7,697 nt of DNA, taken from contig JAJZKS010000078.1 in NCBI GenBank assembly GCA_021850835.1, positions 1 through 7,697 on the forward strand, written 5' to 3'. The position numbers and the translations under genes were made by a program. The stretch is from Thermoplasmata archaeon. Its GTDB lineage: Archaea; Thermoplasmatota; Thermoplasmata; Thermoplasmatales; Thermoplasmataceae. Position 1 is the stretch's first letter; every line of letters begins with the position of its first letter. Below the pieces are notes generated by a model that saw nothing but the letters and a program-made list of their open reading frames with translations, had not been told where the DNA came from and searched no databases. Shown here in pieces: positions 1-6,680 of this stretch.

Positions 1-912
1 CAATTTCCCCGCAGCTTCCACCATTCTTTCCCGTTCTATGTCTGCTGGGGCCTTTACCCTGATAAGATAGGTTTTATCATTTGCAGCACCCTTGAGCCTT
101 GCGACTTCTTCCTTCTTTGAAATCCTTAATTGAAAAATCTCAACTCCTTCCCCTGAATTGCTGACCCTCTTCTCTAGATCTTCTAAAGAGAATGTGCGAA
201 TCCTAGGCTCTGATACTTCCATGATGAACTCTCTTCCATTGCCCAGCATCTGGACATCAACGTCCTCCCTTCCTGCGCCGTGGAGGAAATAGTTCCTTCC
301 CTGAACCATTGGCATAAGAATGTCCCCGATCAAGGTCTCTATGGATGTGCTCATGTCCTTTCTGTGTATCCATCTTGTCTGAGGGATGTCCCTTCTCATT
401 TTCCTGTAGAGGCCATAGACGAAGATACTCCTTGTAATTAGTTGAAAAGAGTCATAATTGATGTCTACAACAATGTTAAGATCAGGTTCTGAAAACTCTG
501 CTTCCTTGCCTGTTCCAGCCCATATGACCTTTCCAAACTCGCGGTTGAATTCTCTCTTAATGGGCTCTCCTTGTCCGCTGCCAAGCTCCTTCTGAAAGGA
601 CTCGTCCATTTCAATCGTCTTCTTCGGGAACCTTGAGCCTACGAGATAAGTGTTAAATTCAATACCACGTGCCTGCTCAATGAATTCCTGGAAATAAGCA
701 TCCAGCCTCTGGAAAACACCCTGGCATATCTGGCACGACTCTTCTCCCACCACTTCTATATGTGAGAGCTTCGGCTCATTTTCTATGTTTTGTAAAAAAT
801 TGCGTCCCCTCTCAGGGTTTGCAATACCAGTGCCAACATTGGCAAAAGCACGGCCTATGCAGCGCTCGCACACCTTAGAGGCGTGCGGTGCCTGAGGGGT
901 CTCTGCGTTCAT
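1..912 (-). CDS. pus10: tRNA pseudouridine synthase Pus10, C-terminus cut by the window edge
   Basis: Archaeal Pus10 makes pseudouridine at positions 54 and/or 55 in the T-loop of tRNA, the job TruB does in bacteria. The 304 visible residues show the family layout. The N-terminal zinc module has CxxC pairs at C15/C18 and C60/C63. A THUMP-like RNA-binding part follows, with the family stretch FNTYLVGSRFP near residues 86-96. The catalytic domain contains RRDIPQTRW (about 174-182) and the signature GREDVDVQMLG at 214-224. I infer that the Asp of GRED (D217) is the catalytic one, by analogy with GRTD in TruA. The reading frame stays open to base 1, so the C-terminus lies outside. The start ATG overlaps the rpoP stop by one base (TAATG) and no clear ribosome-binding site precedes it, so translation is probably coupled to rpoP. 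Identification rests on motifs recalled from the family and is firm. Confidence 0.93.
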   Translation of the reverse strand, partial: MNAETPQAPHASKVCERCIGRAFANVGTGIANPERGRNFLQNIENEPKLSHIEVVGEESCQICQGVFQRLDAYFQEFIEQARGIEFNTYLVGSRFPKKTIEMDESFQKELGSGQGEPIKREFNREFGKVIWAGTGKEAEFSEPDLNIVVDINYDSFQLITRSIFVYGLYRKMRRDIPQTRWIHRKDMSTSIETLIGDILMPMVQGRNYFLHGAGREDVDVQMLGNGREFIMEVSEPRIRTFSLEDLEKRVSNSGEGVEIFQLRISKKEEVARLKGAANDKTYLIRVKAPADIERERMVEAAGKL

Positions 913-1043
913 TATCTTGCGAGAATTACTTTTTCAATTCCGGGTCTTTCCTTGATGAAAACCCTGGAGCCGCATTCACATTCAATTTCTGCTGTTCCAA
1001 AGGATTTTTCAAGAGGCCTTCCGCATCTTATGCACTTATACAT
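912..1043 (-). CDS. rpoP: DNA-directed RNA polymerase subunit P (Rpb12/RpoP)
   Basis: This 43-residue protein is too short for most ORF cut-offs but is clearly real. It begins [10 protein letters not shown] and folds as a single zinc ribbon, with ligands C4 and C7 (CxxC) and C22 and C24 (CxC). The basic C-terminus ([12 protein letters not shown]) matches archaeal RpoP/Rpb12. The family's role is to join the Rpb3-Rpb10-Rpb11-Rpb12-like (D-N-L-P) assembly platform of RNA polymerase and help promoter opening. The length is normal for an archaeal subunit P. Its start lies inside the end of the L37Ae gene (8-nt overlap) with a weak purine-rich AGAGGAAG upstream, and its stop overlaps the pus10 ATG. 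It therefore sits in the middle of a translationally coupled operon. Confidence 0.95.
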   Translation of the reverse strand: MYKCIRCGRPLEKSFGTAEIECECGSRVFIKERPGIEKVILAR

Positions 1044-1296
1044 TTTGCGCTTCCTCTGCCTGTACCACTACCCTGCTAAGCTCAGGAGTGTATGACCCGC
1101 CTGCGAACTTGTGCTGGCAGTGCCTGCATTCCCAAATTCCCGCGGCAACTCTCTTGACTTTCTTCTTCTTGCAAGAAGGGCAGGTATAGTATGCAATCTT
1201 CTGTTTGTAAATTTCATTCCATGTCTTCCTGACAGTGACCCCGTACCTTGGTCCGAACCTGCCAGCGGCGCCTACCTTAACTGTTCTCTTGGACAT
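1036..1296 (-). CDS. rpl37ae: Large ribosomal subunit protein eL43 (L37Ae)
   Basis: This small zinc-binding protein of the 50S subunit is found in archaea and eukaryotes but not in bacteria. The N-terminus [18 protein letters not shown] is the family hallmark. The zinc site is C39-x2-C42 and C57-x2-C60 (numbering from the ATG at 1296), and the protein is 86 residues, a usual length. I chose the ATG at 1296-1294 over an in-frame GTG at 1305-1303. GTGAT (1305-1301), a match to the archaeal anti-Shine-Dalgarno sequence, stands 4 nt before this ATG, and the resulting N-terminus fits the family better. Using the GTG would add MIN and overlap the rrp42 stop by 4 nt (GTGA). The gene lies 5 nt after rrp42 and overlaps rpoP by 8 nt. 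The pairing of L37Ae with RpoP behind the exosome genes is the standard archaeal order. Confidence 0.95.
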   Translation of the reverse strand: MSKRTVKVGAAGRFGPRYGVTVRKTWNEIYKQKIAYYTCPSCKKKKVKRVAAGIWECRHCQHKFAGGSYTPELSRVVVQAEEAQNV

Positions 1297-1301
1297 ATTA
1301 A

Positions 1302-2084
1302 TCACTGAAGATATTTTTCGCGGATTAGTTTCCCTGTATCGCTTGATATCTTTATAGCTTTTCGGATTTCATCGAGAGTGAAGGAACCTGAATCTCCCTT
1401 CTGCATTGCCCTGATGTGGCCTTCCTCGCTCATGGATACTGTGATCCTGGCTGAGGAAAGCTGTTCCTCTTCCACAGATGGATCTACTATGATCTCATCG
1501 CCGATCTTTACCATTGTAACGGAGACTGGGAAGTTCCTGATGGGAAGTGCGAAATCTTTTCCGCCCTCCTTGGAACCTGGCACAATTGCTGTCTTAAGTG
1601 CAGAAAGTACACCCATTGTGCAGGCGTCGATGAGGTTGCCATCATAATCTATGACATTGATGTCAACGAAAACAATGTATACCTTCTTTGCCGGTTCTAT
1701 GACCAGCTTCTCGAGCTCAATCATCTTGCTTTCCCTGATCCCCCTGTCAACTACTCTTGCAATCTCGATTGAAGTTTCATTTGGGGGGCCGGCTTCAAAT
1801 GTGGGAAAAGCCATTGGGAGAAGTTCCACATTCGTGGTGAGGACCCCCTGGTTTGGAGTGTCCGGGAACGGCTCTCCAGACTCAATCTTAATGCCAGCAA
1901 CTATTTTGGTTCTGCCAAGTTTTACAAATGCTGATCCCGCTGCCCTTGGGATATAATTTGTCTGGATTGTAATTTCCCTGAACTCATTGAGACCTCTTCC
2001 GTCGTCCCTCTTTCCTTCCTTTAGCTTCCTTATTATGTAATCTCTCTTTATTTCTGACAGTACGCCTGCCTCATCTCTCGGCAT
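1302..2084 (-). CDS. rrp42: Exosome complex subunit Rrp42 (non-catalytic RNase PH-like ring subunit)
   Basis: Rrp42 alternates with Rrp41 in the hexameric ring of the archaeal exosome, which degrades RNA 3' to 5' with phosphate and also adds A-rich tails. Rrp42 itself lacks the catalytic residues but is needed for the active site at the Rrp41-Rrp42 interface. The 260 residues are full length. Recognisable stretches are [12 protein letters not shown] (25-36), the [18 protein letters not shown] region (77-94), [21 protein letters not shown] (99-119), DYDGNLIDA (146-154) and DPSVEEEQ (201-208), all typical of archaeal Rrp42. The ATG overlaps the rrp41 stop by one base (TAATG). A GGTGAG ribosome-binding site lies directly before it, inside the end of rrp41, so translation is coupled and the two ring subunits can be made in equal amounts. 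Confidence 0.97.
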   Translation of the reverse strand: MPRDEAGVLSEIKRDYIIRKLKEGKRDDGRGLNEFREITIQTNYIPRAAGSAFVKLGRTKIVAGIKIESGEPFPDTPNQGVLTTNVELLPMAFPTFEAGPPNETSIEIARVVDRGIRESKMIELEKLVIEPAKKVYIVFVDINVIDYDGNLIDACTMGVLSALKTAIVPGSKEGGKDFALPIRNFPVSVTMVKIGDEIIVDPSVEEEQLSSARITVSMSEEGHIRAMQKGDSGSFTLDEIRKAIKISSDTGKLIREKYLQ

Positions 2085-2827
2085 TACTCACCACCCCTTT
2101 CAAGTGCTAGTGAAATAAATTTGCCGGCAAGGGCCTGCCTCTGAATTTCGTTGATCCTCTTTATCGCGTCAAGTATCATCTCAGTAGCCTTGTCAAATTC
2201 TTCCAGAGAAAGGTCTCCATCCATCTGAATGAGGACTACCTTTCCTGATTTAGCAAGTATTCCCATTGGGAGATCTGCCTGCCCAAAGTTATCTTCTTCC
2301 TTGCCCAGGTCCAGGACTATCTGGCCGTCAATTTTCCCTGCGGTGCATCCCACAACAAGATCCCTCATTGGGATTCCAGCTGATGCAAGTGCAACTGAAG
2401 CTGCGGTGAGGCCTGCAATTCTAGTTCCCGCATCGGCCTGGAGCACCTCTATGAAGACATCAATCTGCGCCCTTGGGAACTGCTCCACCATCACTGCGTT
2501 GGACAGTGCTTCTGAAATAACCTTGGAAATCTCCACTGATCTTCTGTCAGGTCCCGGCCTCTTCCTCTCATCAACTGAGAAGGCAGCCATGTTGTACCTT
2601 GCCTTGATTATGGCTTTCTCAATATCCTGCGTGTGTTTCGGGTAAGCTTCCCTCGGTCCGTAAACTGCAACCAATATTTTGTTGCCGCCCCATTCAATGT
2701 AAGCTGATCCGTCTGCCCTGTCCAGCACATCTGTTTCAATCTTTATTGGTCTGAGCTCTGTTGGCGACCTGCCGTCAATTCTCAGCCCGTTCTCGTCGAT
2801 TAGCTTAATATCGCTAGCTGTTCCCAA
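2084..2827 (-). CDS. rrp41: Exosome complex catalytic subunit Rrp41 (RNase PH-like)
   Basis: Rrp41 carries the phosphorolytic active site of the archaeal exosome. The 247-residue protein has the family opening [19 protein letters not shown] (9-27), the GPRE loop (57-60), the arginine-rich segment [12 protein letters not shown] (86-97), the phosphate-binding GTR loop (134-136) and the acidic active-site stretch [11 protein letters not shown] (177-187). D179 and D185 lie in this stretch, and D185 corresponds to the Asp of the conserved ADLP motif. The start codon is TTG. It is supported by GGTGA at 2834-2838, about 6 nt upstream, by the normal N-terminal length and by the absence of an ATG before the conserved [10 protein letters not shown]. 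The gap to rrp4 is 2 nt and the overlap with rrp42 is one base, so this is an unbroken operon. Confidence 0.97.
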   Translation of the reverse strand: MGTASDIKLIDENGLRIDGRSPTELRPIKIETDVLDRADGSAYIEWGGNKILVAVYGPREAYPKHTQDIEKAIIKARYNMAAFSVDERKRPGPDRRSVEISKVISEALSNAVMVEQFPRAQIDVFIEVLQADAGTRIAGLTAASVALASAGIPMRDLVVGCTAGKIDGQIVLDLGKEEDNFGQADLPMGILAKSGKVVLIQMDGDLSLEEFDKATEMILDAIKRINEIQRQALAGKFISLALERGGE

Positions 2828-2829
2828 TT

Positions 2830-3501
2830 TTATTCACCTTTTAATTCCTTAAGATAACTCTGTATCCTGTCTGTCAACCCAGTTGTATGGGCTTCCATCT
2901 CCACCATCTTGACTGCCTTGATGGCAATCATTACATTCTCCGGGGTGCCGTCGATCCATATGAGCCCGTTCTGGCCCACAACGATCCTGGTTTCTGTAGC
3001 GTCCTTGATCATGTTGACCATAGAACCGCCTTTGCCAATGATTCTCGGGACTTTGGGCGCCGGGACGGATGTGATGTGCCCTCCCTCTAGCTTCCTCAGC
3101 CCTACATCCTTCAAAGTGATCCAGCTTTCCTTGATCTCGTTGAGTGACATCACTTTGGCGTAAACGTAATCTCCAGGCCCAAGATATTTCTTAATGTCCC
3201 CAGACTGTGTCCTCCACGGTGTGTCATTCATGTGGAGCAATGTGCTGTAAGGAGAGTTTATGTCAACTACCCACATCGACGGCCCTACTTCAATAACCTT
3301 TCCAATAACCTTGTCTCCCCTTCTCGGATAATATGGCCCTGTAAACGGGACTACGTCTAGGAACTGGTCGCTTACCTGTACTATGCCGAAATATGATGAG
3401 CAGAACTGGTTTTCACCGCACTTGTATGTTCCGTTCCTGGGTTTGCCCTGGCTAGTGTCCAGGAGGTCTCCCGGCATAACTATCTGTTTTGTTTCTGCCA
3501 T
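2830..3501 (-). CDS. rrp4: Exosome RNA-binding cap subunit Rrp4 (S1 and KH domains)
   Basis: Rrp4 forms the trimeric cap that guides RNA into the pore of the Rrp41-Rrp42 ring. The 223 residues show three parts: an N-terminal domain with the VMPGDLL motif (8-14), an S1 fold (about 60-132, including [12 protein letters not shown] and the GDYVYAKV strand) and a KH domain with [11 protein letters not shown] at 151-161, where GKGG (156-159) is the GxxG RNA-contact loop. The ATG at 3501-3499 has a strong GGTGA site at 3506-3510 with a 4-nt spacer. This is the first gene of the tight rrp4-rrp41-rrp42-L37Ae-rpoP-pus10 run. A 284-nt gap separates it from the SBDS gene, so its own promoter probably lies there. 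Confidence 0.97.
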   Translation of the reverse strand: MAETKQIVMPGDLLDTSQGKPRNGTYKCGENQFCSSYFGIVQVSDQFLDVVPFTGPYYPRRGDKVIGKVIEVGPSMWVVDINSPYSTLLHMNDTPWRTQSGDIKKYLGPGDYVYAKVMSLNEIKESWITLKDVGLRKLEGGHITSVPAPKVPRIIGKGGSMVNMIKDATETRIVVGQNGLIWIDGTPENVMIAIKAVKMVEMEAHTTGLTDRIQSYLKELKGE

Positions 3502-3570
3502 TTCTTCACCTTTGAAATCTCAAGCATCAATTCCCCTGTCGCTATTTGAACAGTGTTTCAATGTTCGGAG

Positions 3571-3671
3571 TTATACAAGATTTCTCCGGTAACCACTTCC
3601 CTCTTGCTGTTTGAGGAATCTGGCTTGATATACTTTCTCTTCTCGCCATTCCATATTTAAGCAATATTTAG
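3571..3671 (-). promoter_or_regulatory. Candidate promoter region for the rrp4-pus10 operon
   Basis: The gap 3502-3785 has no supported gene. On the minus strand it holds AT-rich TATA-like stretches: TAAATATTGCTTAAATAT at about 3653-3670, and a second, weaker TTGTATAA at about 3570-3577, some 70 nt before the rrp4 ATG. Either could serve the downstream operon, and I cannot choose between them. The inference rests on the gap length, on the T-rich stretch at its far end that would stop the SBDS transcript, and on the strong ribosome-binding site of rrp4, which implies a leadered mRNA. Confidence 0.35.
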
Positions 3672-3737
3672 TCTTTCCGTATACCCTGAAGTGCCTTGGC
3701 AGAGATAAGGTAACATACAATATGAATGGCATTTTCC

Positions 3738-3764
3738 AAAAGAGGGGGGGAGAAATAAAAATCT
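3738..3764 (-). terminator. Candidate T-rich terminator after the SBDS gene
   Basis: About 20 nt past the SBDS stop, the minus strand reads through ATTTTTATTTCT, a run of seven C (G7 on plus, 3744-3750) and then TCTTTT. Archaeal intrinsic termination needs mainly U-tracts, which this provides. Short arms TTTTCCA (3732-3738) and TGGAAAA (3768-3774) flank it, but with a 29-nt loop they are weak support. Confidence 0.35.
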
Positions 3765-3785
3765 AGATGGAAAACTGTGGAGCTG

Positions 3786-4487
3786 TTACTTTCCTTTCAC
3801 CACTTTAATTTCAATATTGTCCTGGCCTCTCCTGCTCAAAGCGCCCATTATGTCGCTGGCCATGCCAGCAGGAACCTCCAGGAGACCTATCCATGAACCG
3901 TCCTTGGACCATTCTTCCTTCATGAGGTATCCCTCCCTTACAATTTCGCCATAGACTTTCCCGTATGCATCTCCTGTCAGTCTCACGGCAAGTTTTGTTT
4001 TCTCCATCCTGATTGGAAGGAGCGGCTTGATTGCCTTGAGAACAATCTGGACCTGCTCGCTGACGCTCTTGAATGGGTCTATGTGCACTTTTGCCTCATC
4101 GATTGCCTGTGAAATCCTTGCAGGCGGGTGCGGAGTATTGGTCTGGGGATTGATTGATTCCCTTGCAATTGTGTCGATAACCTGCTTCCTCTTCCGTTCT
4201 GTCATCTGGTGGCGCTGATCTGTGGTAAGCTGAATCTGGCCCTTTCTAACAATTTCAACAATGATTTCAGAGATGTCCGTGGTCTTGAATACTTCCTTGA
4301 GAGAGTCTTCCCCTGCCTTCTCCCCTTTCCTGGCGTCCTTATAAATTTCGTCAAGGGCCACATCGTTTACCAGATCAACAGTTCCCTTTTCCTTTATGCG
4401 GTCTGCCGCTTCGGGATCAAGGAAAATCTCAAACTTGTGTCCATGGGATTCCAGCCTGGCAACTATGGCGTCTTCAACTCGGACCAT
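3786..4487 (-). CDS. sdo1: Ribosome maturation protein SBDS/SDO1
   Basis: This is the archaeal homologue of the Shwachman-Bodian-Diamond syndrome protein. In eukaryotes that protein works with the EFL1 GTPase to release eIF6 from the 60S subunit; the archaeal role is thought to be in late 50S maturation. The 233 residues give the three expected domains: an N-terminal FYSH domain (about 1-90), a helical middle domain containing the family signature PHPPARISQAIDEAKVHID (119-137), and a C-terminal ferredoxin-like domain (about 160-233). The length is typical. The ATG at 4487-4485 has no GGTGA site in front. Instead an AT-rich stretch (minus-strand TATTTTTTTA) sits 24-33 nt upstream, the distance expected of a TATA box for a leaderless mRNA. 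Unlike its neighbours, it is separated on both sides (57 nt from psmA, 284 nt from rrp4). Confidence 0.96.
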   Translation of the reverse strand: MVRVEDAIVARLESHGHKFEIFLDPEAADRIKEKGTVDLVNDVALDEIYKDARKGEKAGEDSLKEVFKTTDISEIIVEIVRKGQIQLTTDQRHQMTERKRKQVIDTIARESINPQTNTPHPPARISQAIDEAKVHIDPFKSVSEQVQIVLKAIKPLLPIRMEKTKLAVRLTGDAYGKVYGEIVREGYLMKEEWSKDGSWIGLLEVPAGMASDIMGALSRRGQDNIEIKVVKGK

Positions 4488-4510
4488 ATAACGGAAATAA
4501 ACACTATTGA

Positions 4511-4542
4511 TAAAAAAATATTGGATTCGCTGATTCAGCGAA
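4511..4542 (-). terminator. Palindrome plus T7 run between psmA and SBDS (terminator and/or SBDS promoter)
   Basis: Right after the psmA stop there is a 17-nt inverted repeat at 4526-4542: arms TTCGCTGA and TCAGCGAA around a single central base. In RNA it would form a 6-bp stem with a 5-nt loop. Downstream on the minus strand comes an uninterrupted T7 (A7 on plus at 4512-4518). This fits a terminator for psmA. The same AT tract lies at TATA-box distance from the SBDS ATG, so it could also, or instead, be the SBDS promoter, with the palindrome as an upstream operator. The sequence alone does not decide. Confidence 0.5.
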
Positions 4543-4544
4543 AT

Positions 4545-5249
4545 TTACTGCATCAGCTTTTCGGTTTCTTCTTTTGTAAGAACTTTGAATTTGTTTCCCT
4601 CGACTATTGAAGCAACTTCTGGTACCTTGAATTCTGAGGGGTCTTCATAGGCGTGTTTCAACGCCTTGATTCCAAGTGCAATTGCATCTTTTTCTGACAG
4701 GTCTTCCTTATATTCTTTCTCAAGGGTCTCAAGAACCTGGTTCCTGAATTCCCCGATCACAACTGCCTTGTATTCATTAATGGTTCCAGCGGGATCGCAA
4801 TCAAAGAGCCTGGGACCGATGCTGTCGAACCCTGCGATTATCATGGCAACACCATAAGGCCTGACACCGCCATACTGGGTATACTGCTGCATCTGGTCTG
4901 CGACCTTCTTGACAAGATTCTCTATGTTCACAAGTGACCCATAGGTAATCTTTTCCTGCTGAACAGAAATTCTCGCCAGATCGATTAGAATTCTGGCATC
5001 GGCCACAAGGCCAGATGTCACCGTAGCAACGTAGTCGTCGATAAGCTGGATCTTTTCCATTGAGTTCTGCTCTACCAACCTGCTTCTTACTTTCTTGTCA
5101 GAAATGAGTACAACGCCATTTTTGAATCGTATGCCGAGGGCTGTTGATCCTTTCTTTATAGCCTCTCTTGCATATTCAACCTGAAAGAGCCTTCCGTCTG
5201 GAGAAAAAACGGTTATAGCCCTATCGTAAGCCATTTGGCCCTGCTGCAT
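4545..5249 (-). CDS. psmA: 20S proteasome alpha subunit
   Basis: PsmA forms the outer heptameric rings that gate the archaeal 20S proteasome. The 234 residues carry the alpha-type signature [20 protein letters not shown] (7-26). All residues known to shape the T. acidophilum gate are present at the same numbers: Y8, D9, P17 and Y26 for the open state, K66 for docking the C-terminal HbYX motif of regulatory ATPases, and Y126-G-G in the pore annulus (QYGGVRPYG, 125-133). The protein is almost co-linear with the Thermoplasma protein as I recall it; it diverges mainly near the C-terminus. The ATG has AGGTGA at 5255-5260 with a 5-nt spacer. It appears to be the first gene of its unit, with a 159-nt upstream gap. 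The beta subunit is not in this window. In Thermoplasma the partner ATPase is VAT rather than PAN. Confidence 0.98.
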   Translation of the reverse strand: MQQGQMAYDRAITVFSPDGRLFQVEYAREAIKKGSTALGIRFKNGVVLISDKKVRSRLVEQNSMEKIQLIDDYVATVTSGLVADARILIDLARISVQQEKITYGSLVNIENLVKKVADQMQQYTQYGGVRPYGVAMIIAGFDSIGPRLFDCDPAGTINEYKAVVIGEFRNQVLETLEKEYKEDLSEKDAIALGIKALKHAYEDPSEFKVPEVASIVEGNKFKVLTKEETEKLMQ

Positions 5250-5279
5250 CTAATTCACCTTGGCTTCCATAAGCTACAC

Positions 5280-5309
5280 CAATTATAAAGGTTTTCTCAA
5301 TTTTATATT
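5280..5309 (-). promoter_or_regulatory. Candidate psmA promoter
   Basis: Two TATA-like elements lie in the 159-nt gap upstream of psmA, read on the minus strand. GAATATAAAA sits at 5301-5310, about 55 nt before the ATG. CCTTTATAATT sits at about 5281-5291, about 37 nt before the ATG, preceded by a purine-rich GAGAAAA that could be the BRE. The gene has a good AGGTGA site, so a leadered mRNA is expected. The distal element would give a leader of about 30 nt and the proximal one about 10 nt, which favours the distal one. The rest of the gap (5310-5408) shows no clear terminator for the exporter gene. Confidence 0.4.
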
Positions 5310-5408
5310 CAGGAGATATTTCGTTGGAGTGGTATTTAGAGCCATCAGCACTTAAGGATTTCCAAGATTTAATATCATCTTCCGAGAGCATTCCTTTTCA
5401 AATCATGT

Positions 5409-6680
5409 TCAGGAGAAGGTGTTTGGAACCTTCCCGGTATCTTCAACCATTAGATTGTAATAATCCCTGAAGAACAGTGGTATGAACGAAACTGCCCCCA
5501 GAATTACACTGATAAGAATAAACGCCCCTCGCATTGTAAGCAGTTGAATGAGTGTGCCGCCTATAGCACCTGATACAAATGTTATGCTGATGCCAAAAGT
5601 GTTGAATGCACCTGATATCCTTCCCATCATTTCCTGGCCTACAATCCTCATCACGGCGGTGTTTACAACAACATTTACCACGCCCACGAGAATACCTATT
5701 ACCAGTATGGCCGCGTAGTCAGGATAAACTGAACTGAGGTTTCCTATGGCAAAGAGGAGCAGTGCTATTGGGAAGATGGTGCCAATGGAATAATGCCCAA
5801 CCTTTCCCTTGGCTTTGGATCCAATCACAGAGCCGGCAATTATTCCTATGGTGACACTGAGCGCCATGGAAGTGTAGTATATTGCAGATAGCCTGAAATG
5901 CACTTCAACTAGATAAACGACAAAGATACCTACGGTTCCAATTGTGAGGTTGGTAGCCATGATAATAATGACCATAGCCCTCATCCTCGTGTCTCCGAAA
6001 ATAAACTTCATGCCTTCTCTTACAGATGTTTTAACATCCTTTTCCTGTGCAGTATTTTGAGTCTTTTCACCCTTTATGAGAATTAACGGTGCTATGGAGA
6101 CAGCGAATATGAGTGAAAAACTGTAAATTGCGAACTGCAGGCCCAGTAGTATGAGCAACCCGGAAATGGCATAACCAACTGCCTCTGCAACAGCGGTTAT
6201 GCTCTGCAACAACGACACTCCTGACTGGTATTGCGACTCTTCCATGAACTGCTTCGTCCAGCTTGACCTGATGGAATTCAGCACGTCCGTAGACATTCCG
6301 ATGACAAAAGCAACAAAGTAGATGGAAAGAACTTCCAGAATAAGGCTGCTGTATGAGATGGCGACAAACAGGGCAAGAATTGAAAAAGCCCTGAGGGTTG
6401 ATATTACAATTGCCAGGGCCCGTTTGCTGACTAACCTGTCAACAATGGCGCCAAATACAAAACTCAACATCAGGGGAAGGGCAGACATGCCATCCGCGAA
6501 ACCGGCCAGAACAGGAGACTTGGTCAATAAGAGCGCGATCCAGAGTATTGCGAGCTGGAACCCGGAAGTGCCTGCCCTTGAAATAGCGCTATTGTAAACG
6601 ATGAGCCTGTAATTTCTGGAAAAAGGGCTCTTAACGACTTTAGGTTTTTCTAATTCGGCCGCCAGTTCACTGACCCCCAA
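5409..6680 (-). CDS. MFS exporter, DHA3/MFS_3-like (drug or metabolite efflux)
   Basis: This 423-residue protein has about twelve hydrophobic segments in two halves split by a hydrophilic loop (about 203-228). It carries the cytoplasmic loop 2-3 motif GAIVDRLVSKR (77-87), the MFS motif A form GxxxDRxxxKR. The C-terminal half has QEMMGRISGAFNTFG (349-363), as in the MFS_3 group with MefA-type macrolide and EntS-type siderophore exporters. That suggests proton-driven export; the substrate is unknown. The start is uncertain. The frame opens after a stop at 6708-6710, and the first usable codon is TTG at 6680-6678, with no ribosome-binding site. An AT-rich TATTAAATT lies about 25-30 nt upstream, compatible with a leaderless mRNA. 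A start much further in would cut into the first membrane segment (from about 26). The divergent regulator gene and the operator between them suggest ligand-induced expression. Confidence 0.9.
   Translation of the reverse strand: MGVSELAAELEKPKVVKSPFSRNYRLIVYNSAISRAGTSGFQLAILWIALLLTKSPVLAGFADGMSALPLMLSFVFGAIVDRLVSKRALAIVISTLRAFSILALFVAISYSSLILEVLSIYFVAFVIGMSTDVLNSIRSSWTKQFMEESQYQSGVSLLQSITAVAEAVGYAISGLLILLGLQFAIYSFSLIFAVSIAPLILIKGEKTQNTAQEKDVKTSVREGMKFIFGDTRMRAMVIIIMATNLTIGTVGIFVVYLVEVHFRLSAIYYTSMALSVTIGIIAGSVIGSKAKGKVGHYSIGTIFPIALLLFAIGNLSSVYPDYAAILVIGILVGVVNVVVNTAVMRIVGQEMMGRISGAFNTFGISITFVSGAIGGTLIQLLTMRGAFILISVILGAVSFIPLFFRDYYNLMVEDTGKVPNTFS

Noticed and set aside
883..1095. Plus-strand frames of 63-70 codons over rpoP and the end of L37Ae
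   Set aside because: The minus strand here encodes rpoP with an intact zinc ribbon and coupled starts, which explains the sequence fully.
1378..1956. Two plus-strand frames (89 and 101 codons) antisense to rrp42
   Set aside because: Shadows of rrp42; low-complexity composition and no supporting signals.
2229..2645. 138-codon plus-strand frame antisense to rrp41
   Set aside because: Lies wholly inside rrp41 on the other strand, has no family resemblance and is serine/proline-rich in the way typical of antisense shadow frames.
3732..3774. Inverted repeat TTTTCCA / TGGAAAA with a 29-nt loop
   Set aside because: Short AT-rich arms and a long loop make a chance match likely; kept only as minor support for the T-rich terminator.
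3502..3785. tRNA, C/D-box RNA or other known RNA gene in the SBDS-rrp4 gap
   Set aside because: No cloverleaf, T-loop sequence or paired C and D boxes found by eye on either strand; a covariance-model search would be needed to exclude it fully.
4209..4610. 133-codon plus-strand frame across SBDS and psmA
   Set aside because: Antisense to two well-identified conserved genes; no recognisable domain or ribosome-binding site.
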